Assembly: GCF_014647635.1 (NCBI RefSeq)
Contig: NZ_BMPO01000011.1
Span: 62,001 to 126,000 of the forward strand
Origin: Pseudomonas matsuisoli
GTDB taxonomy: Bacteria > Pseudomonadota > Gammaproteobacteria > Pseudomonadales > Pseudomonadaceae
Direction of reading: 5' to 3'
DNA: 64,000 nucleotides
Every line of letters begins with the position of its first letter. Position 1 is the first letter of the stretch. Shown here in pieces: positions 61,001 through 64,000 of this stretch. The notes under the pieces are model-generated. The model saw only the letters and a list, made by a program, of their open reading frames with translations, was not told the origin of the DNA and ran no database searches. Position numbers and translations under genes: made by a program.

Positions 61001-62367
61001 CAGACGATGGCGCGACTTATCGGCTCGACGTGGGCGCGGCCTTCCGCGACGCCGATGGTGATCGTTTGACCTACAGCGCCAGCAATCTGCCGGCGGGGCT
61101 GAGCATCGATCCATTCACCGGCGTGATCAGCGGTACCGTGGATACGCACGCCAGCCAAGGCGGCGTGCGTGGCGTGTACGAGGTGACCATCATCGCGAGC
61201 GACGGCCAGCAATCCGTCGGTCAGGTCGTCACCTTCACCATCGCTAACCCGGCGCCACAAACTGCCGGTGGCAACTTCGTGCTGAACGAAGACAGCGTAC
61301 TCACAGGCGCGCTGCAAGCGAGCGACCCGGACGGCGATGCCCTCACCTTCAGCCTGGCCGCCAACGGCGGGCCCGCGCACGGCACGCTGGTGCTCAATGC
61401 CGACGGCACCTTCGTCTATCGCCCGGACGCCAACTACAACGGTCCGGACCGTTTCACCTACGTAGTGCGCGATGCCGATGGCGGCCTTACCCAAGCGACC
61501 GTCACGCTGAACGTGGCAGCGGTCAACGATGCGCCGGTCGCTGGGCCAAACAGCACAAGCACCAATGCCGCCACACCGGTCACGATCGACGTGCTCGCCA
61601 ACGCGACCGATGCGGATGGCGACACGTTGACGGTCATCGGCGTCCGCGCCGACAACGGGACCGTGGTGATCAACACCGACGGCACGCTCACCTACACGCC
61701 GCGCCCCGGATTCACGGGCGTTGACACCATCAACTATGTATTGAGTGATGGCACAACGCAGGTAACGGCGAACGCAACGGTCACCGTACGGCCACTCGAT
61801 GTACCGCCCACGGTGCCGAGCGATGCCAACGTCACGCCGACCGTATTGCAGGGGCAGCCCGGTATTCCGCCTTCAACCGATGATGGTGGTTTGGGCCAAT
61901 ACCTGCGCAACGCGAACTACGATCCGGTGCTGTTGGACGCCATCAATGGTGTGAAACGCCTCGATGGCGTGGCGAACTTCTCCACCAACAACCCGATGCT
62001 CAACGTCGCCAACGGCATGCAGCGTCTGAACGACGGCCAGGAGATCCTGCCCACCGACGCGCCCATGGCACGTGCGATTGGGGACCTTCAGGAGATCAAT
62101 CGTCAGCCGCTCGATGCGGATCAGCTCGTACCCATGACCGAGCGTACGCCGGTCAGCCCCTCGCCTGCGGAAGTCGAGCAGAGCGTGGAAGACACGAGCA
62201 TTCCTACCGAACGGCTTGAAGATGCCCCGCAGGCAACGACCACGACCAATGAAGCACCGTCACAACAGGGTGAGCGCGCACCGCTTACCTTGCAGGAACA
62301 GTTGCTGGAAGCCAGCCGCAAACGTGACGCCGACCGGGAGGCATTGGCCCGTTTGCTGAGGGATTGA
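40042..62367 (+). CDS. Giant repeat protein (7441 aa): DUF4347 domain plus cadherin/Ig-like repeats
   Basis: One uninterrupted gene of 22.3 kb. In order: residues 15-25 hold LETRVMFDGAA, like the LEPRxxFDGA motif often found at the start of exported DUF4347 proteins; 30-115 are Ala-rich; about 123-283 form DUF4347 with HIVTHASEG (His175, His179) and LLYGCDLAAG (Cys223); 285-4330 hold composite repeats of ~620 residues; 4330-7163 hold 15 repeats of ~188 residues pairing a putative-Ig module (YSAxGLPAGLxID) with a cadherin-like module (GTLVLNADGTFTYTP); 7164-7250 is a last cadherin-like domain; 7252-7441 is a non-repetitive polar tail. DxDGD motifs suggest calcium binding. No Sec signal peptide and no glycine-rich RTX C-terminus are visible. 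It is probably an exported adhesin or matrix protein using type I-like secretion, given the TolC-like gene downstream. Confidence 0.93.
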   Translation: MNGSYKHSSAIRIALETRVMFDGAAIATADAAVNASAPAAAAAEPAHVPLPTHASDAPGAVAADAGHADANSVGADGSSDADAHHASAEPPAVDAGHDFTDQTTADIVNALTATAPPEGTARHEIYFIDGSLPDQDILRSALPTGADVVYLDNSRDGLSQIADALKGRTGLDAIHIVTHASEGLLQVGGTQLDAQSIQSQYADILGQIGLHLNPNADVLLYGCDLAAGERGMETVNALAQALTSDIAASINTTGQGGDWVLETHVGTIETTSLVASEWNHSLLAVSNDSYTVNQNSGPTTLNVLSNDLLVTKIASFTQPAHGTVTINAASNALIYTPTPGYSGPDAFTYSVNDLLGPVTGSVAITVNAPPVIVKPTLTGLSEDVPVTFSSALGTQLRVTDDGATGTVTLSVPHGTLALNANILAELLSGLLSGTSQTGNGTNSITLTGQLSIINNALNGLVYTPTADANGPVNLTVTANDGIASAVTTVVPMNFAAVADIVPDTATAYLNTASSFNVLANDNFENAGRVVTGFTQPANGSVTIDTQGNAVYTPKTGWTGTDTFTYTVTSGGATETATVTMTTVIPNYAPTIGAPATQTFIEDAVRVFSTANGNAITVNDANGDNLSVTLNTANGTLLLAQTAGLTVSGNGTGSVTLSGSISNLNNALNGLAFTPVADYNGAASISVTASDGQAAVQTTTIGMTITPVADGVADSISTGPLRPVTFNPLANDNFENANATVTAVSQGANGVVLLGLGNTITYTPALGFVGNDTFTYTVTSGGVTEQVSVSVLVGNTTPVSTALGTLNTVDKGPVLILAGLSFYDPDGLLDVLRFSATGLPAGLSIDPITGTIGGIVDGHASVNGTNGTGTYNVVVTATDLAGASVNSTLTVNVSNPPPIPILGLQLTTDAAEDTLLNLSLSALLIIDPDGDAFSITQASAANGTVTIRPDGSLDYQPNPNFNGIDTITYTVRDVDGGQAVGTALVVVLPVADLPIINLPALPLLQEDTPLIFANILGQQLSIGNIDGGLVELAINVPIGNISIVETGGVTIAESTDANGQQIVNLRGTVADINVALGRMIYTPAADYNGPVNITLNLGQLTGGLLNVNASLPIITIGAVADIADDNVRVVLDTPVQFNVMANDTFENPNAAVTSWTQPAHGTVRYDGNGLFTYTPNAGWTGTDTFTYTVLANEKASIPTETATVTLTTALPNYAPTIVTQAPALTFAEDTPQVFSTANGNAIVVADGNNDTLTVTLTANHGALTLAQTTGLTLIDGNGADGTLTVRGSAADINAALNGLRFTPTADYNGPATLSVTASDSIATVQNAAVTMTITPVADGVADSIVTEPLVPITFYPLANDNFEGNAVITSIGAAAHGTVLLLGNAVTYTPVLGYRGADSFTYTVTSGGVTETITVNVTVGTNHAPVGSNLGTLSTVDAGLVTVAAGLSFADVDLFDKLTFSASNLPAGLTIDPNTGLISGIVGGHASQVNGGVYNVVITARDLAGATATSTLTVTVANPPPIAGLNVAISLNEDTTFTVPRDSLAIVDLDGDAVTVTGASAQHGTVVIEADGSLTYTPKPNFNGIDAITYTVRDADGGTDVGVVAVTVLPVLDLPKIELLPLPVFYEDTPILMVSALGQALSVGDIDGKLLDLTLNTPVGSLNLSQDSNVSIIANANGTLRLQGSAADINAALGALVYTPGADYNGLVNISVQLAQLTGILGTSIDLSSLVTLNLPITIVPVADVVNDEANVTLDTPVTLNVLANDNFENAGREVISITQPAHGSATFQADGTVTYTPNAGYTGNDSFTYTVRSNGTLETATVTLHVALPNYAPTVNAPASQTFAEDTPLVFSDANGNALTVADQNNDALTVTLSTNHGALALAQTAGLELIDGNGADGSLVIRGTAAAINAALNGLVLTPSADYYGPAALNISANDGALTQSTSIGLTITPVADGVTDSIQTSSSNVTGVTFYPLANDSFEAAPVITGVSDPAHGTVTRVGNALTYFPTLGYTGSDSFTYTVTSGGVTEVVTVNVTVGNQAPTTVGGLLPVLTEDGAIVVNVATGLAFRDADLLDVLRFSASNLPAGLSIDPLTGIIAGKVDGHASTVNGGVYTVTVTATDLAGASVSTTLSISVSNPAPVGGINIAVTGNEDTALTIPNATLAIFDRDNDVVTVTGASAGNGTVSVDANGNLIYTPRANFNGIDTITYTLRDADGATGSGTVVVTVLPVLDLPTLQIPTLPVFTEDTPILLVSALGQSLSVGDVDGKLLDLVLTAPRGSFSVGLDSSIAVVANAGASLHLQGTPADVNAALAALVYTPGADYNGPLNITLQLGQLTGILGSQLNLSSLVNLSLPITIAPVADIVDDNVRTTLEAPVSFNVLANDTFENAGRIVTAVGTPAHGSVTFDAQGNLVYTPNAGYLGTDSFTYTVTSNGTVETATVTVTTALPNYAPVVSVPGAAVVANEDSTLVFSTANGNAIAVADANGDVLTVTVQTDRGTLSLAQTTGLTLLTGDGVDDSVLIVRGSATDINAALNGLTFKPTADYNGSASIQVQAFDGVAAPQSATVAISLTPVADGRTDLLTTEPLIPATLYPLANDTFSNPNATITAVTNGAHGTVVIGLNNAVTYLPGAGYRGADSFTYTVTSGGVTETITVNVVVGTNQPPIGTDMLPRVSQDGAPIAIVASAAFVDSDLFDRLTYSATGLPAGLSIDATTGVISGTLDGHASQLAPNGNYTIVITATDLAGAKATSTLQMHVDNPAPIAGLNVAVTVNEDTSLTIPRATLNIVDPDRDVVTVTGATALHGTVSVAADGSLIYTPNANYNGVDVITYLVRDADGATATGAVAVTVLPVLDLPTIKIPTIPVFYEDTPLVFADILGQKLSVGDIDGKLLDLTINTPVGGFSLSQPSNVTIVANANGSLHLQGSVTDINAALALLVYTPGPDYNGPVQLSLQLGQLTGLLGSTLDINSLVTVALPLTIEPVADVVNDQVAVTAGIPANFNVLANDTFENAGRLLITHSEPANGTVTIDSYGNARYTPNAGFTGTDSFTYTVESNGTYETGTVTLTVTLPNYAPTVSAPAALTVAEDTPLAFAGVNAISVADINGDRLTVTLLVNHGTLTLGQTTGLTITTGDGTADALMVISGSATDINAALAGMTFAPTADYNGGATLNVQVSDGIAPVQITSVLLTVTPVADGVADSISTGPLAPYSFYPLANDTFENANAAITSVSAAAHGTVVLGLNGQVTYTPALGYVGADSFTYTVTSGGVTETVTVNVTVGNQAPTTTGNLGSLNVNDADIVLAVSTAQAFRDADALDTLRFSATGLPAGLTIDPATGFISGTVNGHASVNGANGGGQYTVTVTATDRAGASVSTTMVINVSNPAPLTGPTVVIGNEDTPIAISAALLNVRDPDGDSVTITGATAANGSVTINANGSLTYTPNPNYNGIDTITYSVRDADGAVATGTVVVTVLPVVDLPTITLPTIPVFAEDTPLVFADILGQGLSVGDVDGEVLDLKLSVPVGSFALNQTAGLNITENTGGTLRIEGSVAAINAALGGLVYTPGADYNGPLNITVQLGQLIGGVLNVSTVLPIEIAPVADIVDDQVRVVQNTPTGFNVLTNDNFENPARAVTALGEVTALGNGNYLTANGGTVTFNANGQVFYTPANGFTGTDRFTYTVTSNGTTETATVTLIVAEPNYAPTVVAPALVAGSEDNPIVLSGANAITVGDANAADTLTVTLSVNHGTLNLAGTAGLTVVSGANGSASVTVSGSAAALNAALNGLTFTPVADYNGNALIQVQVSDGVAAPINASVALSLAAVADGVADSITTDPLVPVTFSPLANDTFNNANATVTAVTNGANGSVVIGANNALTYLPNVGFRGVDSFTYTVTSGGVTETIVVTVNVGTNQAPVAGSLLPVNATDSAEVLVPAALAFADSDLYDRLTYTATNLPAGLSIDPATGVITGTLGSSASAGGTNGTYNVVVTATDLAGASASSTLQIHVTNPAPVAGATVAVGVEDTPLTIPRADLAISDIDGDDVTVIEAVAGRGSVVIGADGSLTYTPAANFNGVDTITFTVRDADGATAIGTVVVTVAPVLDLPTLQIPSIPVFAEDTPLIFANVLGQTLAVGDVDGKVLDLTLNAPNGSFTFSQGTNVTVVSNVNGVLHLQGSAADINAALGVLVYTPGADYNGNLQISLQLNQLVGAVGSAIDGTTLVSSVLPLTIAPVADIVDDHVSIVGDVPVALNVLANDSFENAGRLVTSMGGVTIDANGNGSFTTANGGSVTFSANGALIYTPRAGFIGDDSFTYTVTSNGTTETATVTITVNPVPNTDPVAEPIANQTARDGQTISLDVVQAAFSDADNDTLSFSASGLPAGLTMDPATGLITGTLGGHASTVVAGGSYTVTVTARDGNGGEVSQSFTLTVSNPAPIAEADSFEVDRNTLLNGGNVLTGNVLGNDRDPDGDALTVQVTPVQGPSHGVLALRADGSFTYTPALNYSGTDTFTYRVVDADGGSAIAVVTITVNAENEAPVAQGTIGPRTGTDNLPFTLSTAGRFTDIDGDTLSYSATGLPAGLTIDATTGLISGTVDSHASVNGIGRTGVYSVTVTADDGRGGLATQTFTLTIANPAPVTDGGLPIVTPEDTAYAGRLVATDADNDALTFTVTQAPAHGTLLLNTDGTYTYTPAADYNGPDSFSYRVTDADGGTAVATVNFNVTPVNDAPTPLGAIANQNGTDGAAFTLNTAGNFTDVDNPQLVYSSSPLPAGLTINPVTGVISGTLGSSASALGPYTITVYASDGLATASQSFVLTVTNPAPTSQGGAYSIAEDGVLTGTLTATDTDGDTLTFAVATGPEHGTLVLNANGAFVYEPFADYNGPDRFTYTVTDVDGASVTATVTLTVTPVNDGPDAVGSIAPQRSTDGSGFSLDVSGNFRDVDNDALSYSASGLPAGLTINAATGVISGTIGGHASTQVIGGVYTVVVTAKDPSNATITSSFTFVVSNPPPTANTATFDLSEDGTLTASLTATDPDNDALTFSTTVPPLHGTLVLNDNGTFTYTPNADYHGPDQFTYQVRDADGGFSLATVTLNIAAVNDAPLPNGTIPTQSGTDGQPFSLNIGGNFRDPDGDALIYTVDELPAGLTLVNGVISGSLDRNASVNGDNGTGVYTITVTATDASGAAATQTFVLIVSNPAPVTPGASLTVMEDNAFNGRLTATDPDGDTFEFALADNGAPANGTVVLNADGTFTYRPNANYHGADSFSYTVTDSDGGVATATVNITVTSVNDAPVTNGSIAAQIGTDGASFTLSVAGRFVDADNDVLTYSAAGLPLGLSIDPATGLISGDVNGHASVLMPNGRYTVVVTANDGNGGTATQTFILTVANPAPTTAGGSYSVAEDGVLSATLTAQDVDGDSFAFSAETQPAHGTVVMLPNGSFVYTPSPNYNGPDSFTYRVTDTDGGTVTATVLLNVTPVNDAPTPNGTIAPQRGTDGVGFNLDVKGNFADIDNDALTYTVNGLPAGLDIVNGVITGTVDNRASTGAAGGVYNVTVTATDPNGASTTQTFTLTIANPAPTTADRSYTFVEDTTIGGTLLATDPDGDTLTFSTTVPPLHGTLVLNASGSFTYTPNTDYNGTDSFSYQVRDADGGIATATVTLNITAVNDAPQAVGAVAAQTGTDNLPFRLDVAGNFTDVDNATLSYRADGLPAGLSIDAAGVISGTVDHRASVNGLNGGGVYTVTITATDTAGDSTTQAFTLTINNPAPITLGSALTATAGTPATGTLTAIDPDGDTFTFAAATGPAHGSVTVNADGSYTYTADLGYTGTDSFTYTVTDIDGGATTATVAILVNPAANDGPVTTGPIGARTADDGAAFTLDVSGNFTDPDGQALTYRADNLPAGLQIDSSTGIISGTLDGRASTQAVGGIYNVTVTATDASGASVSQVFLFTATNPAPTTTATPFTVAEDGTYTGTLVATDIDRDALTFSTAVAPLHGTLVLNANGSFTYQPNANYNGADSFTYEVRDADGGLAFATVNITVTAVNDAPTPAGTIATQTGTDGQPFVLNVAGNFTDVDNPTLSYSAVGLPNGLTINSAGVITGTVDSHASVNGENRTGTYTVTVIATDASGAAATQTFTFTVANTTPVASNGVLVTNEDTPASGQLVAVDADRDALSYSLQAGPSSGSVVVNTDGSYTYTPSPNYNGPDSFTYIVRDGDGGEAIATVNILVTAVNDAPTRVGSIATQTGTDGQPFSLGVAGNFADIDGDRLSFSATGLPTGLVINPATGAITGSFGSSDSARAPYTVVVTATDPSGASITQSFTLNVLNTQPVSANASYTLAEDSTITRTLAATDADGDTLTFRLAPGGQPAHGLLQLGTDGRFTYTPNSNYNGTDTFTYTVTDADGASVTATVTLNITPVNDGPVAVGSVAPQTGSDGAAFNLNVAANFSDIDGDTLAYSVSGLPRGLEISPQGVISGTLDGHASQLAVGGLYTVTVTATDPSGAKVSQSFVLSVTNPAPTTEGGAFTAVEDGSLTRTLVATDVDGDALTFVLVTGAEHGTLSLGADGTFTYRPNPDYTGPDRFTYEVRDTDGGIVRATVELTVTAVPNEVPVPSSTIATQSATDGKPFSLNVGGSFTDRDNDTLTYSASNLPNGLSITPAGVIQGTVDSHASAVNGGRYEVTVTVDDGKGGTASQTFVLNVVNTVPVAAGATLTTAEDRPFNGQLVATDEDGDSLTYSAVRQPANGNLVIRADGSFTYTPAADFNGSDSFTYRVVDGDGGVSTATVTFVVTPANDVPVITTPIATQSGTDGATFNLNVSGNFRDIDGDRLSYSATGLPAGLSIDRNTGLITGTLGSSASATAPYTITVTATDPSGASVGQTFALDVSNPAPTTSDSSFSVSLNGRYTGLLQASDVDGDALSFGLIQSAGPSHGVLTLNADGTFVYAPFNGYSGADSFTYSVRDADGGLATAIVTINVSTVPNNGPIVSQPIAGQRADDGATYRLDVGAAFRDADGDRLTYSASNLPAGLSIDPFTGVISGTVDTHASQGGVRGVYEVTIIASDGQQSVGQVVTFTIANPAPQTAGGNFVLNEDSVLTGALQASDPDGDALTFSLAANGGPAHGTLVLNADGTFVYRPDANYNGPDRFTYVVRDADGGLTQATVTLNVAAVNDAPVAGPNSTSTNAATPVTIDVLANATDADGDTLTVIGVRADNGTVVINTDGTLTYTPRPGFTGVDTINYVLSDGTTQVTANATVTVRPLDVPPTVPSDANVTPTVLQGQPGIPPSTDDGGLGQYLRNANYDPVLLDAINGVKRLDGVANFSTNNPMLNVANGMQRLNDGQEILPTDAPMARAIGDLQEINRQPLDADQLVPMTERTPVSPSPAEVEQSVEDTSIPTERLEDAPQATTTTNEAPSQQGERAPLTLQEQLLEASRKRDADREALARLLRD
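41797..53030 (+). repeat. Six tandem ~1.87-kb composite coding repeats
   Basis: The NYAP anchor codons begin at 41797, 43672, 45529, 47389, 49258 and 51136, spaced 1875, 1857, 1860, 1869 and 1878 bp, all multiples of three. Each unit has the same submodules in order: NYAPT...EDTPLVFS; VADGVADSI...PLANDxFEN; GLPAGLSIDPxTG; NEDTxLTIP...ITYTVRDADG; EDTPLxFADILGQxLSVGD; and VADIVDDxV...NVLANDxFENAGR. The unit appears to have spread by duplication of the whole block. Confidence 0.92.
53030..61530 (+). repeat. Fifteen tandem ~0.56-kb coding repeats
   Basis: The anchor (GTIAxQxGTDGxxFxLN-type) recurs at about 53035, 53637, 54208, 54766, 55327, 55897, 56460, 57019, 57588, 58149, 58719, 59280, 59843, 60400 and 60964. 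Spacing is 557-571 bp after the first interval of about 602. Each unit is one putative-Ig module plus one cadherin-like module. This is a different, simpler period than the preceding block. Confidence 0.9.
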
Positions 62368-62897
62368 CGCGTTACCGCCGAGCAGCGCGCGACTTTAGTG
62401 ATACCGCGCCCTCAACGGGGTGCCGCAAGGAAGAACAACAAGAACGACCGGCCGGGGTCCGCCCCGGCTTTTGAATCACGTCGTACCGGTTTCTGCTGCA
62501 GACGCCGGTTGTGATCTGGAGTGCCGCCATGCAAGTGACCGAAACCCAAGGGGCCGCGACGGTTCCTGCGCGGGAAACATCCCGCATCGTCCTGCGTTAT
62601 CTCGACCCCGAACGACCATCTGTCGCCCAGCGAGCCGTTGCCGCTCCGCTTAAGCCGGATCAGGCCGATATCAGGAATAACCACACCAGTTCACACGTCC
62701 TCTACCAAGGCGTTTGTGACCGATTTCCGTCCTCGCTGACGGACCTGACGGATTCCCGACCTATGCGCCAGCGCTTTCACAAACAGCCCTCTTCGACACC
62801 CGGCGTAGCGACGCGCGGCGTGTCGACGCCCGGCATGGATAGCTTCGCTGCGCGTCCCGCTAGCCTATTCGCAAGAAAGAAGGAAAACGCCCTCCGC
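62368..62897. other. Gap between the giant gene and the TolC-like gene, with terminator
   Basis: The first ~100 bp end in the terminator at 62451-62472. From 62529 (ATG) the frame of the TolC-like gene is already open without a stop for 123 codons before the start chosen at 62898. That extension is low in recognisable features and would bury the lipoprotein signal, so it is treated as leader DNA, but a longer product cannot be excluded. Confidence 0.45.
62451..62472 (+). terminator. Rho-independent terminator after the giant gene
   Basis: GCCGGGG and CCCCGGC form a 7-bp GC-only stem with a TCCG loop, followed directly by TTTT. It lies 84 bp downstream of the giant-gene stop, implying that the TolC-like gene is transcribed separately or by read-through. 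Confidence 0.82.
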
Positions 62898-64000
62898 ATG
62901 CCGAACCTGTCCTGCGCCAAGGCACGTCATCTGTTCCTCATGGCCGCCGGCGGCCTGAGCCTGACGGCGTGTACCATCACGCCGCAGCCGATTGACGTCA
63001 CCGCGCTCGCACTCGACAACAAAGCCCGCATCGAGGCGGATATCGCCGCCGAAGAGCCGGTGAGCGGCCCGATATCGCTGTACGAGGCGATGGCGCGCGC
63101 CATGAAGTACAACCTCGACCAGAAGATCGAGTTGATGGACGAAGCCTTCCGGCAGAAGCAGCTGGAACTCAGCCGCGCCGGCATGCTGCCGACCATCGCT
63201 GCGTCCCTGGGTTACAACGGCCGTAACAACGAGTCCGGCTCTAGCAGCCGTTCGCTGCTGTCCGGCAATCAATCTCTGGAACCGTCCACCTCGACCGAGC
63301 GCAGCACGACCTCGGCGGACCTGACCGCCTCCTGGGACATCCTCGATTTCGGCCTTTCCTACGTGCAGGGCATGCAGGACGCCGATGAGAAGCTGATCTC
63401 CGCGGAACGTCGGCGCAAGGTCGTCAACCGTATCCAGGAAGACGTTCGCACCGCCTATTGGCGCGCCGTGAGCGCCGACCGTACCTACAAGAAACTGGTC
63501 GACCTCGAAGCCCTGGCGCAGAAAGCCCTGCTGCAGACGCAGCAGCTCGAAGAGCGCCGTCTGGTGCCGCCGTTGACCGTATTGGCCTATCAACGCGACT
63601 TGTTGCAGGTTCAAGGCGAAGTGCAGAAGCTGCAGCGTGAATTGGCACTGGCCAAGAACCAGCTCGCCGCACTGATCAACCTCAAGCCGGAAACGCGCTA
63701 CACCCTGGTGTTGCCCGACCGCACGGACATCGTGCCGGAGCTGCCCGGTTCGGCGGACGAGATGATCATGGTCGGCCTGCGTTACCGTCCCGAACTGCGT
63801 GAAGGCGCCTATCGCAAACGCATCAACGAAGCTGAAGCGAAGGCCGCGTTGATCCGTGCCTTCCCAAGCCTGAAGGGGGTACTCGGCCTCAACTACGATT
63901 CCAACGACTATCTCTACCACTCGCAGTGGCTGAGCTACGGCGGCCGGGTCACCTGGAACCTGATGAGCCTGTTCCGCTACCCCATGCAAAAGGAAGCGCT
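62898..64000 (+). CDS. TolC-family outer-membrane lipoprotein (5' part, runs off the right edge)
   Basis: About 367 residues are visible without a stop. A lipoprotein signal peptide opens the protein (HLFLMAAGGLSLTAC, lipobox Leu-Thr-Ala-Cys with lipid cysteine at about residue 25). The OEP/TolC-type helical hairpins follow: ISLYEAMARAMKYNLDQKIE, SRAGMLPTIAASLGYN, LTASWDILDFGLSYVQGM, VRTAYWRAVSADRTYKKL, and a repeat of the pattern with LRYRPELREGAYRKRINEAE and FPSLKGVLGLNYDSNDY. It is probably the outer-membrane channel of a type I secretion or efflux system. Lying after the giant gene, it is a candidate exporter component. The ATG at 62898 is chosen so that the signal peptide is N-terminal; AGAAGGA is 14 bases upstream. 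Confidence 0.88.
   Translation, partial: MPNLSCAKARHLFLMAAGGLSLTACTITPQPIDVTALALDNKARIEADIAAEEPVSGPISLYEAMARAMKYNLDQKIELMDEAFRQKQLELSRAGMLPTIAASLGYNGRNNESGSSSRSLLSGNQSLEPSTSTERSTTSADLTASWDILDFGLSYVQGMQDADEKLISAERRRKVVNRIQEDVRTAYWRAVSADRTYKKLVDLEALAQKALLQTQQLEERRLVPPLTVLAYQRDLLQVQGEVQKLQRELALAKNQLAALINLKPETRYTLVLPDRTDIVPELPGSADEMIMVGLRYRPELREGAYRKRINEAEAKAALIRAFPSLKGVLGLNYDSNDYLYHSQWLSYGGRVTWNLMSLFRYPMQKEA

Noticed and set aside
40042-62367. LapA-type adhesin with LapG cleavage site
   Set aside because: No N-terminal retention module with a TAAG/PAAG-type site followed by a C-terminal RTX domain is visible; the DUF4347 N-terminus and polar tail differ.
62865-63989. 374-codon minus-strand frame at the right edge
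   Set aside because: It lies opposite the TolC-like gene, whose plus-strand translation shows a lipobox and outer-membrane-efflux motifs. The minus frame has no recognisable domain.

Overview
The window most likely comes from a Pseudomonas or a close relative. It carries an MvaT-type H-NS analogue (14332-14697), a complete branched-chain keto-acid dehydrogenase operon behind a divergent Lrp-type regulator (bkdR-bkdA1-bkdA2-bkdB-lpdV order), a valine/3-hydroxyisobutyrate (mms) cluster, and many extragenic palindromes starting TGTAGGAGC as is common in Pseudomonas. The DNA is GC-rich. I do not name a species. No rRNA, tRNA, IS element, CRISPR array or prophage was recognised.

Layout. 1-0.9 kb: a DJ-1/PfpI protein. 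0.9-9.7 kb: a LysR regulator divergent from a valine-degradation cluster (acyl-CoA synthetase, mmsA, enoyl-CoA hydratase, mmsB, 3-hydroxyisobutyryl-CoA hydrolase, acyl-CoA dehydrogenase). 9.9-15.7 kb: a CDF metal exporter with a MerR/CadR-like promoter, an SDR, a GNAT, a SurE paralogue, an AraC/GATase regulator, MvaT and a maltose-type O-acetyltransferase. 15.8-19.5 kb: a glucarate module (LysR, MFS transporter, glucarate dehydratase). 19.7-21.1 kb: two stand-alone response regulators and a small unknown gene. 21.1-27.5 kb: the bkd operon. 27.5-30.6 kb: cyanase, a chemoreceptor with an apparent amino-acid-binding dCache domain, and a small unknown gene. 30.7-37.2 kb: a minus-strand unit with a polar amino-acid-type ABC importer, a DgcA/TMADH-like FMN/FAD oxidoreductase and a LysR regulator, probably for uptake and demethylation of an N-methylated amino acid. 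37.5-39.5 kb: a thiolase plus SDR pair. 40.0-62.4 kb: one gene for a 7441-residue exported repeat protein. 62.9 kb to the right edge: the 5' part of a TolC-like outer-membrane lipoprotein gene.

Metabolic logic. The bkd complex converts branched-chain keto acids to acyl-CoAs. The mms cluster takes isobutyryl-CoA from valine through methacrylyl-CoA, 3-hydroxyisobutyryl-CoA, 3-hydroxyisobutyrate and methylmalonate semialdehyde to propionyl-CoA. The SDR and thiolase at 37.5-39.5 kb could perform the last two steps of isoleucine breakdown. With the amino-acid-type chemoreceptor and ABC importer, much of the window is devoted to amino-acid catabolism, with a sugar-acid branch.

The most unusual object is the 22.3-kb gene at 40042-62367. 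It encodes an N-terminal LETRxMFDGA motif, a DUF4347 domain with a possible His/Cys dyad, about 4000 residues in a ~620-residue composite repeat, about 2800 residues in a ~188-residue repeat, and a non-repetitive polar tail. It lies just upstream of a TolC-like lipoprotein, so it is probably an exported giant surface protein whose secretion genes continue beyond the right edge.
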